64,000 nucleotides of DNA from CBDCLY01 sp965218715. GTDB taxonomy: Bacteria > Bacteroidota > Bacteroidia > Flavobacteriales_E > Vicingaceae. How positions within the stretch are numbered: the stretch's first letter is position 1; the number at the start of each line of letters is the position of its first letter. The translations under genes were made by a program, and so were the position numbers. The notes under the pieces were generated by a model. It searched no databases. It was not told the DNA's origin and worked only from the letters and a program-made list of their open reading frames with translations. This document shows, piece by piece, positions 54,047 to 63,162 of the stretch. Where the stretch lies: NCBI GenBank assembly GCA_965218715.1, contig CBDCLY010000014.1, positions 62,001 to 126,000 of the forward strand, in the 5' to 3' direction.

Positions 54047-54520
54047 CTACAATTTTATTTTATTTAATTTTTTTATTCTCATTACCGGACCAGGACAAAG
54101 TGCTTGGTGACAAGACATGCAGTTGCTTACCATGTTTTTATAAAACACTTTTGCCTGTTCGCCTTCGTAAACTTTTAGACTATCGATGTTCGATAAGAAA
54201 GCTTTTGCAAAGGCTAAGTACTCTGGAGATTTTGCTTTTTCAGGTTCGGTAGCATGAGCACTGAGTATTTTTTCATAATCGAGGTTTATTGTAACCTGTT
54301 CCTCGTTTTTCAGTTGTTTCCCAATCAACTCAGCTTCATCATACATTGCCCTCATTAAAAGAGCCAACTCACTGTCTCCATTAGGATTTAAATCACTTTT
54401 CTTTTCTACAGTAACTTTAGTTGGAGAAGATTCTTCTGGTTTTTTTTCAGCAGTATTGCACCCAAGCAAAAATCCTATACCAAGAATAAAAATTGCTTGC
54501 AATTTCACAGTAACATTCAT
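54047..54520 (-). CDS. Mono-haem c-type cytochrome-like lipoprotein
   Basis: A 157-residue protein with lipobox LLGC (Cys21), a Lys/Glu/Pro-rich linker and a helical domain. One haem-binding motif, CMSCH, sits near the C-terminus (134-138), followed by CPGPVMRIKK, in which Met147 could be an axial ligand. A C-terminal motif is the arrangement of cytochrome c'-like four-helix proteins. The electron-transfer or gas-binding role is inferred. It is convergent with the regulator at 53167 (7-bp gap). Confidence 0.75.
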   Translation of the reverse strand: MNVTVKLQAIFILGIGFLLGCNTAEKKPEESSPTKVTVEKKSDLNPNGDSELALLMRAMYDEAELIGKQLKNEEQVTINLDYEKILSAHATEPEKAKSPEYLAFAKAFLSNIDSLKVYEGEQAKVFYKNMVSNCMSCHQALCPGPVMRIKKLNKIKL

Positions 54521-54690
54521 AAAACAATTTTACAACAAATAAAATTCATTTTAAAAATAGAGTCAATTCAATTAAGATTTAGAGTGTAAAAAACAATTTT
54601 CATATAAGCCTTGGGCAACATGTTGATCATTTTTTCGTGTCTTTATTCTGAACATGCAATAGTGCACAACAACAATAAAATTTGAAGCAT

Positions 54691-56875
54691 ATGAAAACGC
54701 TCGTGAATTTCCTAGTTGTTTTTTGTTTCTTGTCGCTAAGTGCGCAAGAGAAGGGCAGCATAAAAGGACAAATTACTGGAATGAAAAGCGGGGAAGTAAT
54801 TCCTTTTGCAAACATTACCTTAAGTCATGCCAAGCATTCTTCAAAGTCTACTACTTCAAATTTTAATGGCACCTATCAAATTAATCAATTGGATACTGGT
54901 CTTTGGGACATCCATGTTGCTTACGTCGGGTATCAAAGTAAAAAAATCAATGGGATTGAGATAAAACCTGGTGAAATAGTGGTGCTTGACATCACTATTG
55001 ATCAAGGGGCTAGCTTAAGTGAGGTAGTAATAGTTGGCTATAAACGGCCCTTATTTGAAATGGATCAAACAACAATAGGTCAAACAATTACCCGCTCAGA
55101 GATTAGGAACATGCCTGGAAGAAGTGTAAATGACATCGCAAAAACTGCGGGAAACGCAACCTTTTCAAGAGATAATGCTTCCTATATTCGAAGCAGGGGA
55201 GGAAGAACTTCAAATTCTGTAATTTTTGTTGATGGAGTAAAAGTGATTGGCAGCAAGCAATTGCCCAGCTCGGCAATAAAAGAGGTCAAGGTTTATGAAA
55301 AAGGTGTTCCTGCTAGGTTTGAAAACCTAATGGTCATGCAGGAGGAAGGGCTACCTAGGGAAAGCGCTGTTAGAAATAGAAACATTAGAAAACGAGTAAA
55401 GAAGAAAGATAAAGAAGTAGTCTTGGATTTCGCAGAACCGGAAGAGGTATTGGTGTATGAAAATGAGTTGTACCAAGAGATTGCAGATAATCCATTTGAA
55501 TCACCCAAGAAAACTCCTCTTTCTACTTTTAGCATTGATGTTGACAGAGCAGCTTATGCCAATGTTCGGAGGTTCCTTACACAAGGAAGGATGCCTCCGG
55601 TGAATGCGGTTCGAGTAGAGGAGATGATCAATTATTTTGATTATGATTATCCAGAACCAGAAGGAGAACATCCTTTTTCCATAAGCACAGAATTGAGTGA
55701 ATGCCCATGGAATAGTGAAAGAAAGTTAGCATTGATAGGCATACAAGGAAAAAAAGTAGACTTGGAACAAGCTCCGAATAGCAATTTGGTTTTCTTGATC
55801 GATGTCTCTGGCTCCATGAACTCTTATGATAAATTAGATTTGGTTAAAAAAGGATTAGGCCTATTGATTGATGAGATGAGACCAGAAGATCGTTTAGCAA
55901 TAGTTGTTTATGCAGGAGCAGCTGGAGTGGTTTTAGAATCTAGTCTTGGAACAGAAAAACGTAAAATTAAATCGGCCTTAAATCAATTGAGCGCTGGCGG
56001 TTTCTACAGCTGGTGGTGCAGGAATTCATTTGGCTTATCAAATTGCACAAGATCATTTTATCGAAGGTGGTAACAATCGAGTGATTTTAGCGACTGATGG
56101 AGATTTTAATGTTGGAACTAGCGGACAAGAAGCATTGGTGAAATTAATCGAGAAGAAGAGAAATACAGGCGTTTTTCTTTCTGTCCTTGGCTTGGGCTCA
56201 GGCAATCTTCAAGACTATAAAATGGAGCAATTGGCCAATAAAGGGAACGGCAATTACAATTACTTAGATAATATCTTAGAGGCAAAAAAAGTTTTGGTAA
56301 AAGAAATGGGGGGCACCTTGTTTACCATTGCCAAGGATGTAAAAGTTCAGGCTGAATTTAATCCAGCTAAGGTAAAAGCATATCGACTCATTGGTTATGT
56401 GAACAGAGCTCTAGCCGATGAAGACTTTAATGATGATAGAAAAGATGCAGGAGAATTAGGGTCGGGACATAGTGTAACTGTTTTGTATGAAATTATCCCA
56501 GTTGGCTCATCAGAAAAAATAATGGATATTGATAGCCTAAAATATCAATTGGTGGCCAACACTAAGGTTCCTTATTCTGATGAAATATTAACGGTAAAGT
56601 TCAGGTATAAACAACCAGATGGAAAAGTTTCTAGTTTAATTACTCAGGCAATGAAGAATCAAACGGTGAGTCTTGATAATGCATCACAAAATTTACGCTT
56701 TTCTGCATCTGTAGCAGGTTTTGGAATGAAACTGAGGAAATCTGAAAGTGTAGAGAACTTTAGCTTTTCTGAATTGAATATCATCGCTAGAACTGGAAAA
56801 GGGATCGATGAAAACGGGTATCGATCAGAGTTCATAAAATTGATAGAAACAGCAGAATTGTTAGCCAAGAAATAG
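54691..56875 (+). pseudogene. VWA-domain protein with carboxypeptidase-regulatory and plug-like N-terminus, frameshifted
   Basis: Two frames joined by deleting one T at 56001-56003 encode about 727 residues. Signal peptide 1-18; a CarboxypepD_reg domain (~20-105); a short TonB-plug-like region (GQTITRSEIRNMPGRSVNDI, SVIFVDGVKV, ~125-205); a YfbK-type N-terminal domain (PLSTFSIDVDRAAYANVRRF); a VWA domain with MIDAS DVSGS at 371-375; and a C-terminal YfbK-like part (YKQPDGK). A plug without a barrel is unusual. The ATG at 54691 is chosen over a TTG at 54682. Confidence 0.85.
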
Positions 56876-56889
56876 AGGCACTCTCTGAG

Positions 56890-56929
56890 AAAGCCCCTTT
56901 TAGTTTGATTTTAAGCTAGGAGGGGCTTT
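56890..56929 (+). terminator. Intrinsic terminator after the VWA gene
   Basis: AAAGCCCCT at 56890-56898 pairs with AGGGGCTTT at 56921-56929, followed by another T. The 22-base loop is long, but the GC-rich stem and T-tract fit a Rho-independent terminator for the VWA transcript, and it may work from both sides. Confidence 0.75.
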
Positions 56930-56983
56930 TGATTTAAAAAGGATTCGAGCATCTAGCCTCGAATGGGAGTTCCATAAATTTCT

Positions 56984-57664
56984 CTAGGATAATTGGATAG
57001 TCGTATTTGTTCTCCATTTCAATTCTCTTAAAGCATCCTGTGCAATCCATTTTGAAGTTTTGTTTTCAGAATTTATTAATTCCTTGCAAAATTCAATTGC
57101 AGAGTGTCTTAAATCAGGGTTTCTTTTTCCTATGCTTCTTAATGCCCAATTCACTGCTTTCCTAACGTACAATCGATCATCATGAGCTTCTGTTTTAATT
57201 AAAGGAAAGAAAGCTTCAAACACTTCATTATCGGCCTTCTTATCTGACATGCAGTAAGCTGCCATAGTTGCAAAGGCAGTTCTTTTTTCAAATTCTGCAG
57301 ATTTTGAACTGAAGTTTGATATGATGTCTAAGGCCAAATCACTTTTAGCAAAAAGTTTCATTGAAAAGCTATCACAAATTTCCCATGTATCGAATGCTTT
57401 ACTCCAAGCCAGCACCAGGCCCATTCTTAAATCAATGGGATGGTATATCTTACTGCAAAGGATCCTAGCATCATACAAACCACTATCAAAAAGTTGGATG
57501 GCCAATTGGCTATCCTTACCAATCATCTTGGCGATAATGTTAATGTCCTTTTGAGCTATTCCTAAGGAGTTATTTGTATCAATTCCAAACTTTTTCCTTC
57601 TTGACTCTGCCTTTTCTTTATCCTCAAGCGCATGAAGTCCTTCGATAACATCTTGATAATTCAT
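56984..57664 (-). CDS. DNA alkylation repair protein, AlkD-like
   Basis: A 226-residue, all-helical HEAT-repeat protein. The middle region (LVLAWSKAFDTWEICDSFSMKLF) carries the Asp-Thr-Trp piece used by AlkD-type glycosylases for DNA contacts, and RLYVRKAVNWALRSIGKRNPDL is the conserved basic segment. AlkD excises 3- and 7-alkylated purines without base flipping. It is a single gene, likely followed by no partner. Confidence 0.88.
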   Translation of the reverse strand: MNYQDVIEGLHALEDKEKAESRRKKFGIDTNNSLGIAQKDINIIAKMIGKDSQLAIQLFDSGLYDARILCSKIYHPIDLRMGLVLAWSKAFDTWEICDSFSMKLFAKSDLALDIISNFSSKSAEFEKRTAFATMAAYCMSDKKADNEVFEAFFPLIKTEAHDDRLYVRKAVNWALRSIGKRNPDLRHSAIEFCKELINSENKTSKWIAQDALRELKWRTNTTIQLS

Positions 57665-57718
57665 AATTGTGTTCTTGAAGAAAAATTCTGTCTCATCTAT
57701 AGGAGAAATTCTAAATGG

Positions 57719-58166
57719 CTATTTTCTCGATTCAGCAAATGCTTTAAATTGATCCATCCACTTTTGACTTTGAGCTTTAAGTTTGCCTGGAAAAAGCCTA
57801 AAGATTATTTTAATCAATAAACCATTGAATTTTATGTAATTTACCTCAGAGGTATACCTGGTATGGTCTTCATCAATTGCACTGAATCTACTCGACTGAG
57901 TATTTACCATGTGCTCATGTTCATATAAGGCAAGTTTTTCATCAGGAAGATTATATTCTAAAATGGTTTCAATCAATTCCATTTTCCTTTGGTCTTCTAA
58001 GAATGATTCTGGATTTTGTCCCCTTTACATTTGCTTCCCCACTAATAATTTCTATCGATTGGAAGCCATCTTGCCACTCTTTAAACAATTCTTCATTTTC
58101 CCACAGCTCAAGGGTTTGCTTAAGAGGAAGATGAATGTCAACAGAGCAGGTATAGGATAAATGCAC
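57719..58166 (-). pseudogene. SRPBCC (START/polyketide cyclase-like) domain protein, frameshifted
   Basis: Two overlapping frames join to one 148-residue SRPBCC protein when one base is removed from the TTTT run at 57982-57985 (AAAA in the coding strand). The start is a GTG at 58166 (HLSYTCSVDIHLPLKQTLEL) and the end is YIKFNGLLIKIIFRLF ... MDQFKAF. The fold binds hydrophobic ligands in a central cavity. The corrected protein has ordinary length, so decay beyond the one base is not evident. Confidence 0.78.
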
Positions 58167-58211
58167 AAGTACTAATTAGGATAGTTGAACAAATTGCTAT
58201 TCTATCAAGCA

Positions 58212-58577
58212 TTATTTCTCAGAATGCAATCCTATTCTGTTGCCTTCAGTGTCTATGCATTGTGAGATGAAACCAAATTGTCCAATAGACATTTTAGGAA
58301 ACAATACTTGTCCGCCGGCAGCTTCAACTCTGCCTAGCTCAGCACTTAAATCATCGCATTGGAAATAGATGATACTTCCTTCAGCAGATGGAGTGTTTTG
58401 TTCAGAGCTAACCAAGGCGCCCATGGCTCCAGGGCCTTCTCCACCAACAAACATGTACATTTTTGTGTCGGGCATTTCTATGTATTCAAAACTTCTTTTG
58501 AAAACATCAGTGTAAAATGTTTTAGCTCTTTCAAGATCTTTTGTGGCGATCTCAAACCAATTAACTGGATGATTCAT
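58212..58577 (-). CDS. VOC (glyoxalase/bleomycin-resistance fold) protein
   Basis: A 121-residue protein with the VOC start VNWFEIATKDLERAKTFYTDVF and the second half IYFQCDDLSAELGRVEAAGGQVLFPK, ending IDTEGNRIGLHS. It fits the one-domain VOC enzymes. Metal ligands cannot be assigned with certainty and the substrate is unknown. Confidence 0.88.
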   Translation of the reverse strand: MNHPVNWFEIATKDLERAKTFYTDVFKRSFEYIEMPDTKMYMFVGGEGPGAMGALVSSEQNTPSAEGSIIYFQCDDLSAELGRVEAAGGQVLFPKMSIGQFGFISQCIDTEGNRIGLHSEK

Positions 58578-58689
58578 CTTTTATTTTTTTTCTAAACTAA
58601 GAAATAAAATCTGCTTTCAGATAAAACAGCAACATTTACATCGATAAGGAAAGGAAAGTGACAAAAGGGAAGACTTTTAAATCGCCATA

Positions 58690-59418
58690 TTAGGAGGTCA
58701 TGTTGGAACTTTGTAATAAGTCATTTAGATCATTCAATTCTCCTTTATTCAATTTTCTCCATTTGCCCAATGGAACATCAAGTTTGATGTTCATGATTCT
58801 AATGCGTTCTAAATGACTGACTTTATTTTCTAGATGTTCACACATTCGTCTAATTTGTCGATTAAGACCTTGGGTAAGCGTAATTTTAAATTGGTATTTA
58901 CTCAATTGCTCAATTTTACATCGCTTGGTAGTTTGCCCCAGAACAGGAACTCCCTTAGACATGTTTTGTATGAAAGATTTGCTAATGGCCTTCTTCACAG
59001 TTACCAAATATTCCTTTTCATGCTTGTTTTCTGCGCGTAATATCTTATTAACGATGTTGCCATCACTCGTCAATAGAATTAAGCCTTGACTATCTTTATC
59101 TAAGCGGCCAATAGGAAAGATGCGCTCTTCATGACCGATGTAATCTATGATGTTATTCTTTTCCTTCTTTGTGTCTGTAGTGCAAACTATCCCCGGGGGT
59201 TTATTAAAAGCAATGTAAACCAACTTTCTTGCCTCACCAGAAACTAGCTCTCCATTCAGTCTAACTTCATCCTGAGAAGAAACTTTTGATCCAGTGGCGG
59301 CTAATTTTCCATTGATGGTAACTTGTTTGCTTGCAATTAATTTGTCGGCCTCTCTTCTTGAGCAAATTCCAAGTTCGCTAAACAATTTATTTATCCTTAC
59401 CAAATGGTCTTGTTTCAT
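58690..59418 (-). CDS. rluF: 23S rRNA pseudouridine synthase, RluF-like
   Basis: A 242-residue protein from the ATG at 59418 (the frame begins further upstream at 59457, but the added residues are not family-like). An N-terminal S4 domain (RINKLFSELGICSRREADKLI, then VTINGK) is followed by the pseudouridine-synthase core with the catalytic Asp in GRLDKDSQGLILLTSDG and the C-terminal LTQGLNRQIRRMCEH. RluF modifies U2604 of 23S rRNA; RluB/RluE neighbours in the family are possible alternatives. Confidence 0.9.
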   Translation of the reverse strand: MKQDHLVRINKLFSELGICSRREADKLIASKQVTINGKLAATGSKVSSQDEVRLNGELVSGEARKLVYIAFNKPPGIVCTTDTKKEKNNIIDYIGHEERIFPIGRLDKDSQGLILLTSDGNIVNKILRAENKHEKEYLVTVKKAISKSFIQNMSKGVPVLGQTTKRCKIEQLSKYQFKITLTQGLNRQIRRMCEHLENKVSHLERIRIMNIKLDVPLGKWRKLNKGELNDLNDLLQSSNMTS

Positions 59419-59475
59419 TTTGTATTCAATTTTATCAGGGCTCAATATGCTTTGCAAAGAAACTAAATCAAGGAA

Positions 59476-60069
59476 TTAGGAAGTAGAATTAATTCGATTT
59501 TCTGTATAAACTCTATAGATTAAGCCAATTAATAGATTGATGATGACCAAAATGGCAAATTGATGGAAGTAGGCGTAACGTTCAGGGCTAATTAAGGAAA
59601 CAAAAGTCTTTATGATGAACAGGCTTGAATTGACGATGTAAAGAAGGATGAGAAAGTATATTCTTCCACTCAATATTTTGCTCAATCCAAGAATGACTGG
59701 GGCAAATAAAATCAATCCAAAACTTAGCACCCCATGCACATGTTCTGCTGGGATAAGCTCTAGGTGTTTACTATTGAAATTTCCAAGTATGAAAGAGAAA
59801 TGAATCAGATGATTCAAAGCAAAAGCAAAGACAAGTAGATCAAATTGTACTTTTCGTTCTCTTTTTTGAAAAAGTCCTTTTAATCCATAATGAACAAGTT
59901 GTGATAGTAGGATGATGTTTATTAAAGCTGAGGCTTTTCCTGAGTTTCTTGCACATTTTTCAAAAACATAATCGGAATACTCCACACTAATGTTCGCCCA
60001 AAGGAATACAACAAACTCTAACAAGATCACCATAAAGAAGGTTAGTAGGTAGGGATATTTAATTTTCAT
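59476..60069 (-). CDS. Six-helix integral membrane protein, unknown
   Basis: A 197-residue hydrophobic protein with about six helices and two conserved-looking His pairs (LNHLIHFSF, PAEHVHGVL) facing the membrane. The family is not recognised with certainty. It lies 12 bp downstream of the PaiB-like gene. Confidence 0.65.
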   Translation of the reverse strand: MKIKYPYLLTFFMVILLEFVVFLWANISVEYSDYVFEKCARNSGKASALINIILLSQLVHYGLKGLFQKRERKVQFDLLVFAFALNHLIHFSFILGNFNSKHLELIPAEHVHGVLSFGLILFAPVILGLSKILSGRIYFLILLYIVNSSLFIIKTFVSLISPERYAYFHQFAILVIINLLIGLIYRVYTENRINSTS

Positions 60070-60081
60070 TAATCGATGCCG

Positions 60082-60717
60082 TTATTTTGGAAATGTTTGG
60101 TCCATTCTTTTATCCATTTCATTCGCAATTGCTTTACTAGACTCATCTTGCTGGTTCAGTTGAGCAATGATGTTTTTATAACTCTCAAGGTCTCTGTCCT
60201 GACTTAATTTGAATACAGTGTCAATTTCGTCAACCTCAATTTCAAAACCTGCAATGGCTCCCATTACTCTTTGTTTGAATTCTGAAGGTAGATTTTGATA
60301 AATCGTTGGTGAATTCTCATCATAACTCTCAAAATGAAGGGAGGTCATTTTTAGAATGTTAATCAATTCTTCTTCTTCAAGAAAACGCATTTTACCTTTG
60401 ATGTGAACACTCATGTAATTCCAGGTAGACGGACTGTTGGGATTAGAATACCAAGTGCCACTTACATAGCAATGAGGTCCAGAAAAAACAGCTAAAATTG
60501 AAGGGTTCGACAAAAAAGCGAGATGATGGTCGGTTTGTTTCATTAAGTGACCCCTTAACACTTTTTTGTTGTTTTTGATCTCTAAAAACATTGGAATCTG
60601 AGTAGCAATTGGAGTATTGTTTTGATCTACTCCAGACAAATATGCAAAGGGATGTTGTTTAAGAAAACCATGAATGATTTCTTTGTTCTCCTCTTTATGG
60701 TAGGGAAGATTGTACAT
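60082..60717 (-). CDS. PaiB-type FMN-binding negative regulator
   Basis: A 211-residue protein with the PaiB/split-barrel layout: YNLPYHKEENKE at the start, FLKQHPFAYL, LRGHLMKQTDHH, FSGPHCYVSGTWY and a C-terminal FEIEVDEI. PaiB represses sporulation and protease genes in Bacillus; many other members are flavin-binding enzymes of unknown role. No paiA-like acetyltransferase is next to it. Confidence 0.85.
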   Translation of the reverse strand: MYNLPYHKEENKEIIHGFLKQHPFAYLSGVDQNNTPIATQIPMFLEIKNNKKVLRGHLMKQTDHHLAFLSNPSILAVFSGPHCYVSGTWYSNPNSPSTWNYMSVHIKGKMRFLEEEELINILKMTSLHFESYDENSPTIYQNLPSEFKQRVMGAIAGFEIEVDEIDTVFKLSQDRDLESYKNIIAQLNQQDESSKAIANEMDKRMDQTFPK

Positions 60718-60761
60718 CTATCGGGGATTAAATGTTGTGAATTCGGCCATTGATTAAAAAC

Positions 60762-60926
60762 TTATTGCCGATGGAGCTCTTCAATCTTTTGTTCCAATTC
60801 AATTATTTTTTGATTGGCAAGTTCAATTTCGGCTTCTAATTTTTTGATTCTTTCTTCTTTATTGGGATTGGGATTACATGCGAAAAGGAAGAGACCGATG
60901 CATGAAATAACTAGTGTCTTTTTCAT
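60762..60926 (-). CDS. Mini coiled-coil lipoprotein (54 residues)
   Basis: Below the usual size cut-off but convincing: the ATG at 60926 opens a 54-residue frame with a signal (MKKTLVISCIGLFLFAC, lipobox Cys17) and a 38-residue mature part. Residues 27-54 form four perfect heptads (IKKLEAE, IELANQK, IIELEQK, IEELHRQ) with Ile at every a position and Leu/Ala/Leu/Leu at d. It resembles a minimal Lpp-like rod, but lacks a terminal Lys/Arg for peptidoglycan attachment. It follows acr3 by 71 bp on the same strand. Confidence 0.75.
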   Translation of the reverse strand: MKKTLVISCIGLFLFACNPNPNKEERIKKLEAEIELANQKIIELEQKIEELHRQ

Positions 60927-60997
60927 AGTGTTTGTTTAGACTTAATAACTATGAAGTTAGATTATTATTTTGTTCTAATCCAACAAGATACCAAGTC

Positions 60998-62033
60998 TTA
61001 GTAAAATTTCTTTTTTAACCAAAAAGAGACTTTAACCAAAAGAATTAATGCAGGCACTTCAATTAATGGTCCTATCACTCCAGTGAATGCTTGTCCGGAA
61101 TTTAAACCAAATACCGCAATAGCAACAGCAATGGCCAATTCAAAGTTGTTTCCCGCGGCAGTAAATGCAACAGAGGCTGTTTTTTTATAATTTGCTCCAA
61201 TTGTTTTAGTAAGGAAAAAACTCAATAAAAACATTAGACTAAAGTAGATCAATAGTGGAATCCCAATGAGTAGGATATCCATTGGTATTTCAACAATCAA
61301 TTCACCTTTTAATGAGAACATAATGATAATGGTGAACAATAGAGCAACTAGAGTGATAGGGGAAATACGCGGGATGAATTGCTTTACATACCATTCCTCA
61401 CCTTTAAGTTTCACCAGAATTAATCGACTTAAAATTCCAAGTAGAAAAGGGATACCTAAATAGATGGCAACGCTTTCTGCAATAGTTCCTATTGAAATAT
61501 CTACGATCGCTCCCTCAAAGCCAAAATAGGGAGGAAGGATCGTAATGAAAATCCAAGCATAGAAGCTATAGGCAAAAATCTGAAAGATGCTGTTTAAGGC
61601 AACTAATCCAGCTCCATATTCACTACTTCCTTCAGCCAGATCATTCCAAACCAAAACCATGGCAATGCACCTTGCTAAACCAATTAAAATAAGCCCCACC
61701 ATGTATTCTGGATAGTCCCGTAAAAAGACAATTGCCAATGCAAACATCAGGACTGGTCCAATTATCCAATTCAAAATCAAAGAAATCGATAGAATTTTTG
61801 TGTCCTTGAATACTTGTGGTAAAAGCGAAATAATTTACTTTAGCTAGAGGAGGGTACATCATCAATATTAATCCAATGGCGATTGGCCAATTGGTAGTGC
61901 CACTGCTCATTGAGTTAATTAAATCTGGAACATTGGGAAAAAAATCACCAATTGCCACTCCAATGGCCATTGCAATGAAAATCCATAAGGTTAGGTTTTT
62001 GTCAAGGAAGTTTAGCTTTTTAGGAATTGCCAT
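60998..62033 (-). pseudogene. acr3: Acr3-type arsenite efflux permease, frameshifted
   Basis: Two frames join into a 344-residue Acr3/BASS-fold permease when one base is removed from AAAA at 61821-61824. The N-terminal helices (LTLWIFIAMAIGVAIG, NWPIAIGLILMMYPPLAKV) and the rest (LNWIIGPVLMFALAIVFL, GLARCIAMVLVWNDLA with the conserved Cys, AAGNNFELAIAVAIAVFG) match Acr3, which exports As(III)/Sb(III) across the inner membrane. It overlaps the end of the arsC-like gene by 14 bp, as part of the ars operon. Confidence 0.88.
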
Positions 62034-62656
62034 TTTTATTCAATTGAGAGTAAACAAAGTAAATTTCATTTGCAATTTGCAAACTTCGTTCTAAGTATTT
62101 TTTTTCCTGTTCAGGAGTGGTATCAAATGCCTTAGGGTCTTCATAAGTTATTGGGATTCTTTTATCTGCACCTGAAATTATTGGACAAGCCCCCATCAGC
62201 TTCATTACACGTTAAAACTGCAGCAAAATTTGATTGAGGATTGAAAGCATCATTGTATACCTTCGAAAACCCTTGAATGGCTTCCTCATTTTCTGAATAT
62301 TTTATGGCATAAATGGGATTGTCTCCTTCGTTCAGTTGATCTATAACAAACCCTTGCTTTTTTAGTGTTGAGACCACAACAGGATACAAAGCTGTTGCCT
62401 CAGTCCCTCCTGAATTTGCTTGCACCTTTGGAACATTAAAATAATGGGCTAAACTTTGACACCAAACCTGGGAAAGATGACTCCTTCTTGAATTATGGGT
62501 ACAAATAAAATTGATATTTATTTGCTCATTTTTATCAAGTTTAGCTTGAAAAAATTCCACTAATGGCTGCAATATTTCTTTTCTGCTTGCAGGAATTTCC
62601 TGTATTCTTAATTCCTCTATTAGGGCATTGAGTCGAGGAAATAATTTTGAATTCAT
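62020..62656 (-). pseudogene. arsC: ArsC-like low-molecular-weight phosphatase/arsenate reductase, frameshifted
   Basis: From the ATG at 62656 the frame breaks at the CCCCC run 62190-62194; removing one C restores a 211-residue protein. The active-site loop is ICTHNSRRS (C-x5-R-S, LMW-PTPase type) and the second half has VLTCNEADGACPIISGADKR, an arsenate-reductase-like Cys segment with Cys pairs for disulfide relay. It would reduce arsenate to arsenite or act as a phosphatase; the operon supports the former. Co-transcribed with arsR, DUF6428 and acr3. Confidence 0.85.
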
Positions 62657-62669
62657 ATTGATTTGATAT

Positions 62670-63137
62670 TTAGCAACATCCTCCTCCAGGAGTACAACAA
62701 GAACTATCATCTAACTCTGCCAATTGCATTTTTGGTTTCTCAGTAGGAACCCCACAATCGTCTTTTGCCAAGCAATCTGTATGTTTATTTCTTAACAAAA
62801 ACATTTTTCCATCGAAATCTAATCCGAATTTCTCAATTGTATTGCCTTGGTATTCTACCTCAATCTCTGCATCTTCAATGTTTAATACATTTTCGGAAAG
62901 AGAAATGATGTTGATTAACTTCTCTGGATGAATGCGGTGATCATAATCATTGGCTTCCCACAATTGGAAATTGATAAGCTCTTCTTTTCTTACGGTTCCT
63001 CCGCAATCTATAAAATGTTTACTTGTTTTCCCCACTTCAGTTACGTGAAAATGACTGGGTACTAATTCTCCATTTGGCAATTGAAACCCAAGTTTAGGTA
63101 GGCCTTCTAAAGCTAATTTTACTTCTGATAATTTCAT
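62670..63137 (-). CDS. DUF6428 family protein with Cys-rich C-terminus
   Basis: A 155-residue protein. The body (LPNGELVPSHFHVTEVGKTSKHFIDCGGTVR ... WEANDYDHRIHPEKL) is the DUF6428 family, known from arsenic loci of Bacteroidota. The last residues are DSSCCTPGGGCC, four cysteines in two vicinal pairs, with a CLAKDDC pair earlier, suggesting a soft-metal or arsenite site. The role (arsenic chaperone, sensor or sink) is not established. It lies 25 bp after arsR and 13 bp before the arsC-like gene. Confidence 0.82.
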   Translation of the reverse strand: MKLSEVKLALEGLPKLGFQLPNGELVPSHFHVTEVGKTSKHFIDCGGTVRKEELINFQLWEANDYDHRIHPEKLINIISLSENVLNIEDAEIEVEYQGNTIEKFGLDFDGKMFLLRNKHTDCLAKDDCGVPTEKPKMQLAELDDSSCCTPGGGCC

Positions 63138-63162
63138 TTTTCTATTTTTTAAGTTTTAAATA

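Noticed and set aside
54521..54690. Small gene or tRNA in the 170-bp gap before the VWA gene
   Set aside because: No cloverleaf, no frame with a plausible start and length; the region is AT-rich and unstructured.
34974..62194. Programmed ribosomal frameshifting at the broken genes
   Set aside because: No X-XXY-YYZ heptamers or downstream pseudoknots are apparent, and the shifts occur in unrelated genes at ordinary runs such as TTT or CCCC.
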